Source: Plecoglossus altivelis (taxonomy: Eukaryota; Chordata; Actinopteri; Osmeriformes; Plecoglossidae). Taken from it: a stretch of 64,000 bases of DNA. Numbering within the stretch: the stretch's first letter is position 1; every line of letters begins with the position of its first letter. A program made the position numbers and the translations under genes. Of this stretch, positions 63,650 to 64,000 are shown piece by piece. The notes beneath the pieces are model-generated. The model was not told where the DNA came from. It ran no database searches and saw only the letters and a list, made by a program, of their open reading frames with translations. Location of the stretch: positions 1,338,091 to 1,402,090 of the forward strand of contig BROE01000004.1 in assembly GCA_036571765.1 (NCBI GenBank), given 5' to 3'.

Positions 63650-64000
63650 CTGCACCGGCTTGTATATGAATGATAGTGACGTATTGTCAAGTATGCTGAC
63701 CTATACTCGAAATTTACCCTCTGCATTTAACCCATCCAAGTGCACACACAGCAGTGAGTAGTGGGCAACCTCACGCACACACAGTGAACATACACCCAGA
63801 GCAGTGGGCAGCTATTGTTCCCGGGAAGCAATTGGGGGTTCGGTGCCTTGCTCAAGGGCATCTCAGTCATGGTATTGAAGGCAGAGAGAGCGCTGTTTGT
63901 TCACAATCCCCACCTTCAATTTCTGCCGGTGCGAGAATCGAACCAGCAACTTGCAGGTTACAAGCCCGACTCCCTAACCATTAGGCCACGACTTTCCACA
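63650..64000 (-). mobile_element. tRNA-derived SINE (teleost type), cut by window end
   Basis: On the minus strand the head has an A box (TGGCCTAATGG, 63978-63988) and B box (GGTTCGATTCT, 63934-63944) at tRNA-like spacing, then the body familiar from fish genomes (complement of GGTTCGGTGCCTTGCTCAAG and GCATTTAACCCATCCAAGTG). Lies in mdn1 intron 76. The SINE start is at or just beyond 64000. Confidence 0.8.

Noticed and set aside
63930..63990. A functional tRNA gene
   Set aside because: A and B boxes are present but no cloverleaf or acceptor stem could be formed; the downstream body is that of a SINE.
1..64000. A new defence, toxin or mobile gene system
   Set aside because: All coding sequence is explained by four conserved vertebrate genes; the remainder is intron, UTR, repeats and non-autonomous elements.

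Overview
The window is vertebrate nuclear DNA, almost certainly from a ray-finned fish. It has split genes with GT-AG introns, long CA/GT and CT microsatellites, many minisatellites, a teleost-type tRNA-derived SINE and small hAT-like MITEs. There are no bacterial-style operons. Four genes are recognised from their proteins, in the order bach2 (+), gja10 (-), casp8ap2 (-), mdn1 (+). From memory, human 6q15 has the same four genes in the same order and relative orientations, so this is an ancestral microsynteny block.

Layout. 1-17670: 3' part of bach2, with three coding exons (BTB tail plus central region; bZIP basic region; leucine zipper plus C-terminus), repeat-rich introns and a long 3' UTR. 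18125-20088: gja10, a connexin with one large coding exon and a 12-residue terminal exon. 20089-21210: intergenic DNA with no gene seen. 21210-29156: casp8ap2 (FLASH), nine coding exons, about 1922 aa. 29157-30429: a short head-to-head promoter region shared by casp8ap2 and mdn1. 30430-63475: 76 exons of mdn1 (midasin), covering the N-terminus, six AAA+ modules and most of the linker (about 4187 codons). The Asp/Glu-rich region and MIDAS domain lie beyond the right edge. 63476-64000: mdn1 intron ending in a SINE. An assembly gap of 50 N lies at 49188-49237.

The genes do not form one pathway. bach2 is a haem-responsive transcriptional repressor, gja10 a gap-junction channel of retinal horizontal cells, casp8ap2 a histone pre-mRNA processing factor, and mdn1 the AAA+ machine that strips assembly factors from pre-60S ribosomes. 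casp8ap2 and mdn1 are both growth-linked and share a promoter interval with E2F-like and ETS-like motifs.

I found no new multi-gene system. The most interesting signals are: minisatellites in three mdn1 introns whose unit contains the exon end and 5' splice site, giving arrays of extra donors; a 14-bp near-palindromic minisatellite of about 58 copies; short stop-free 3n introns in gja10 and casp8ap2; GT microsatellites abutting at least seven 3' splice sites; a probable 1-nt frameshift in mdn1 exon 34; and three MITEs with recognisable target-site duplications. Exon limits were set by eye from GT-AG sites, reading-phase continuity and remembered family protein sequences. No alignment was run.
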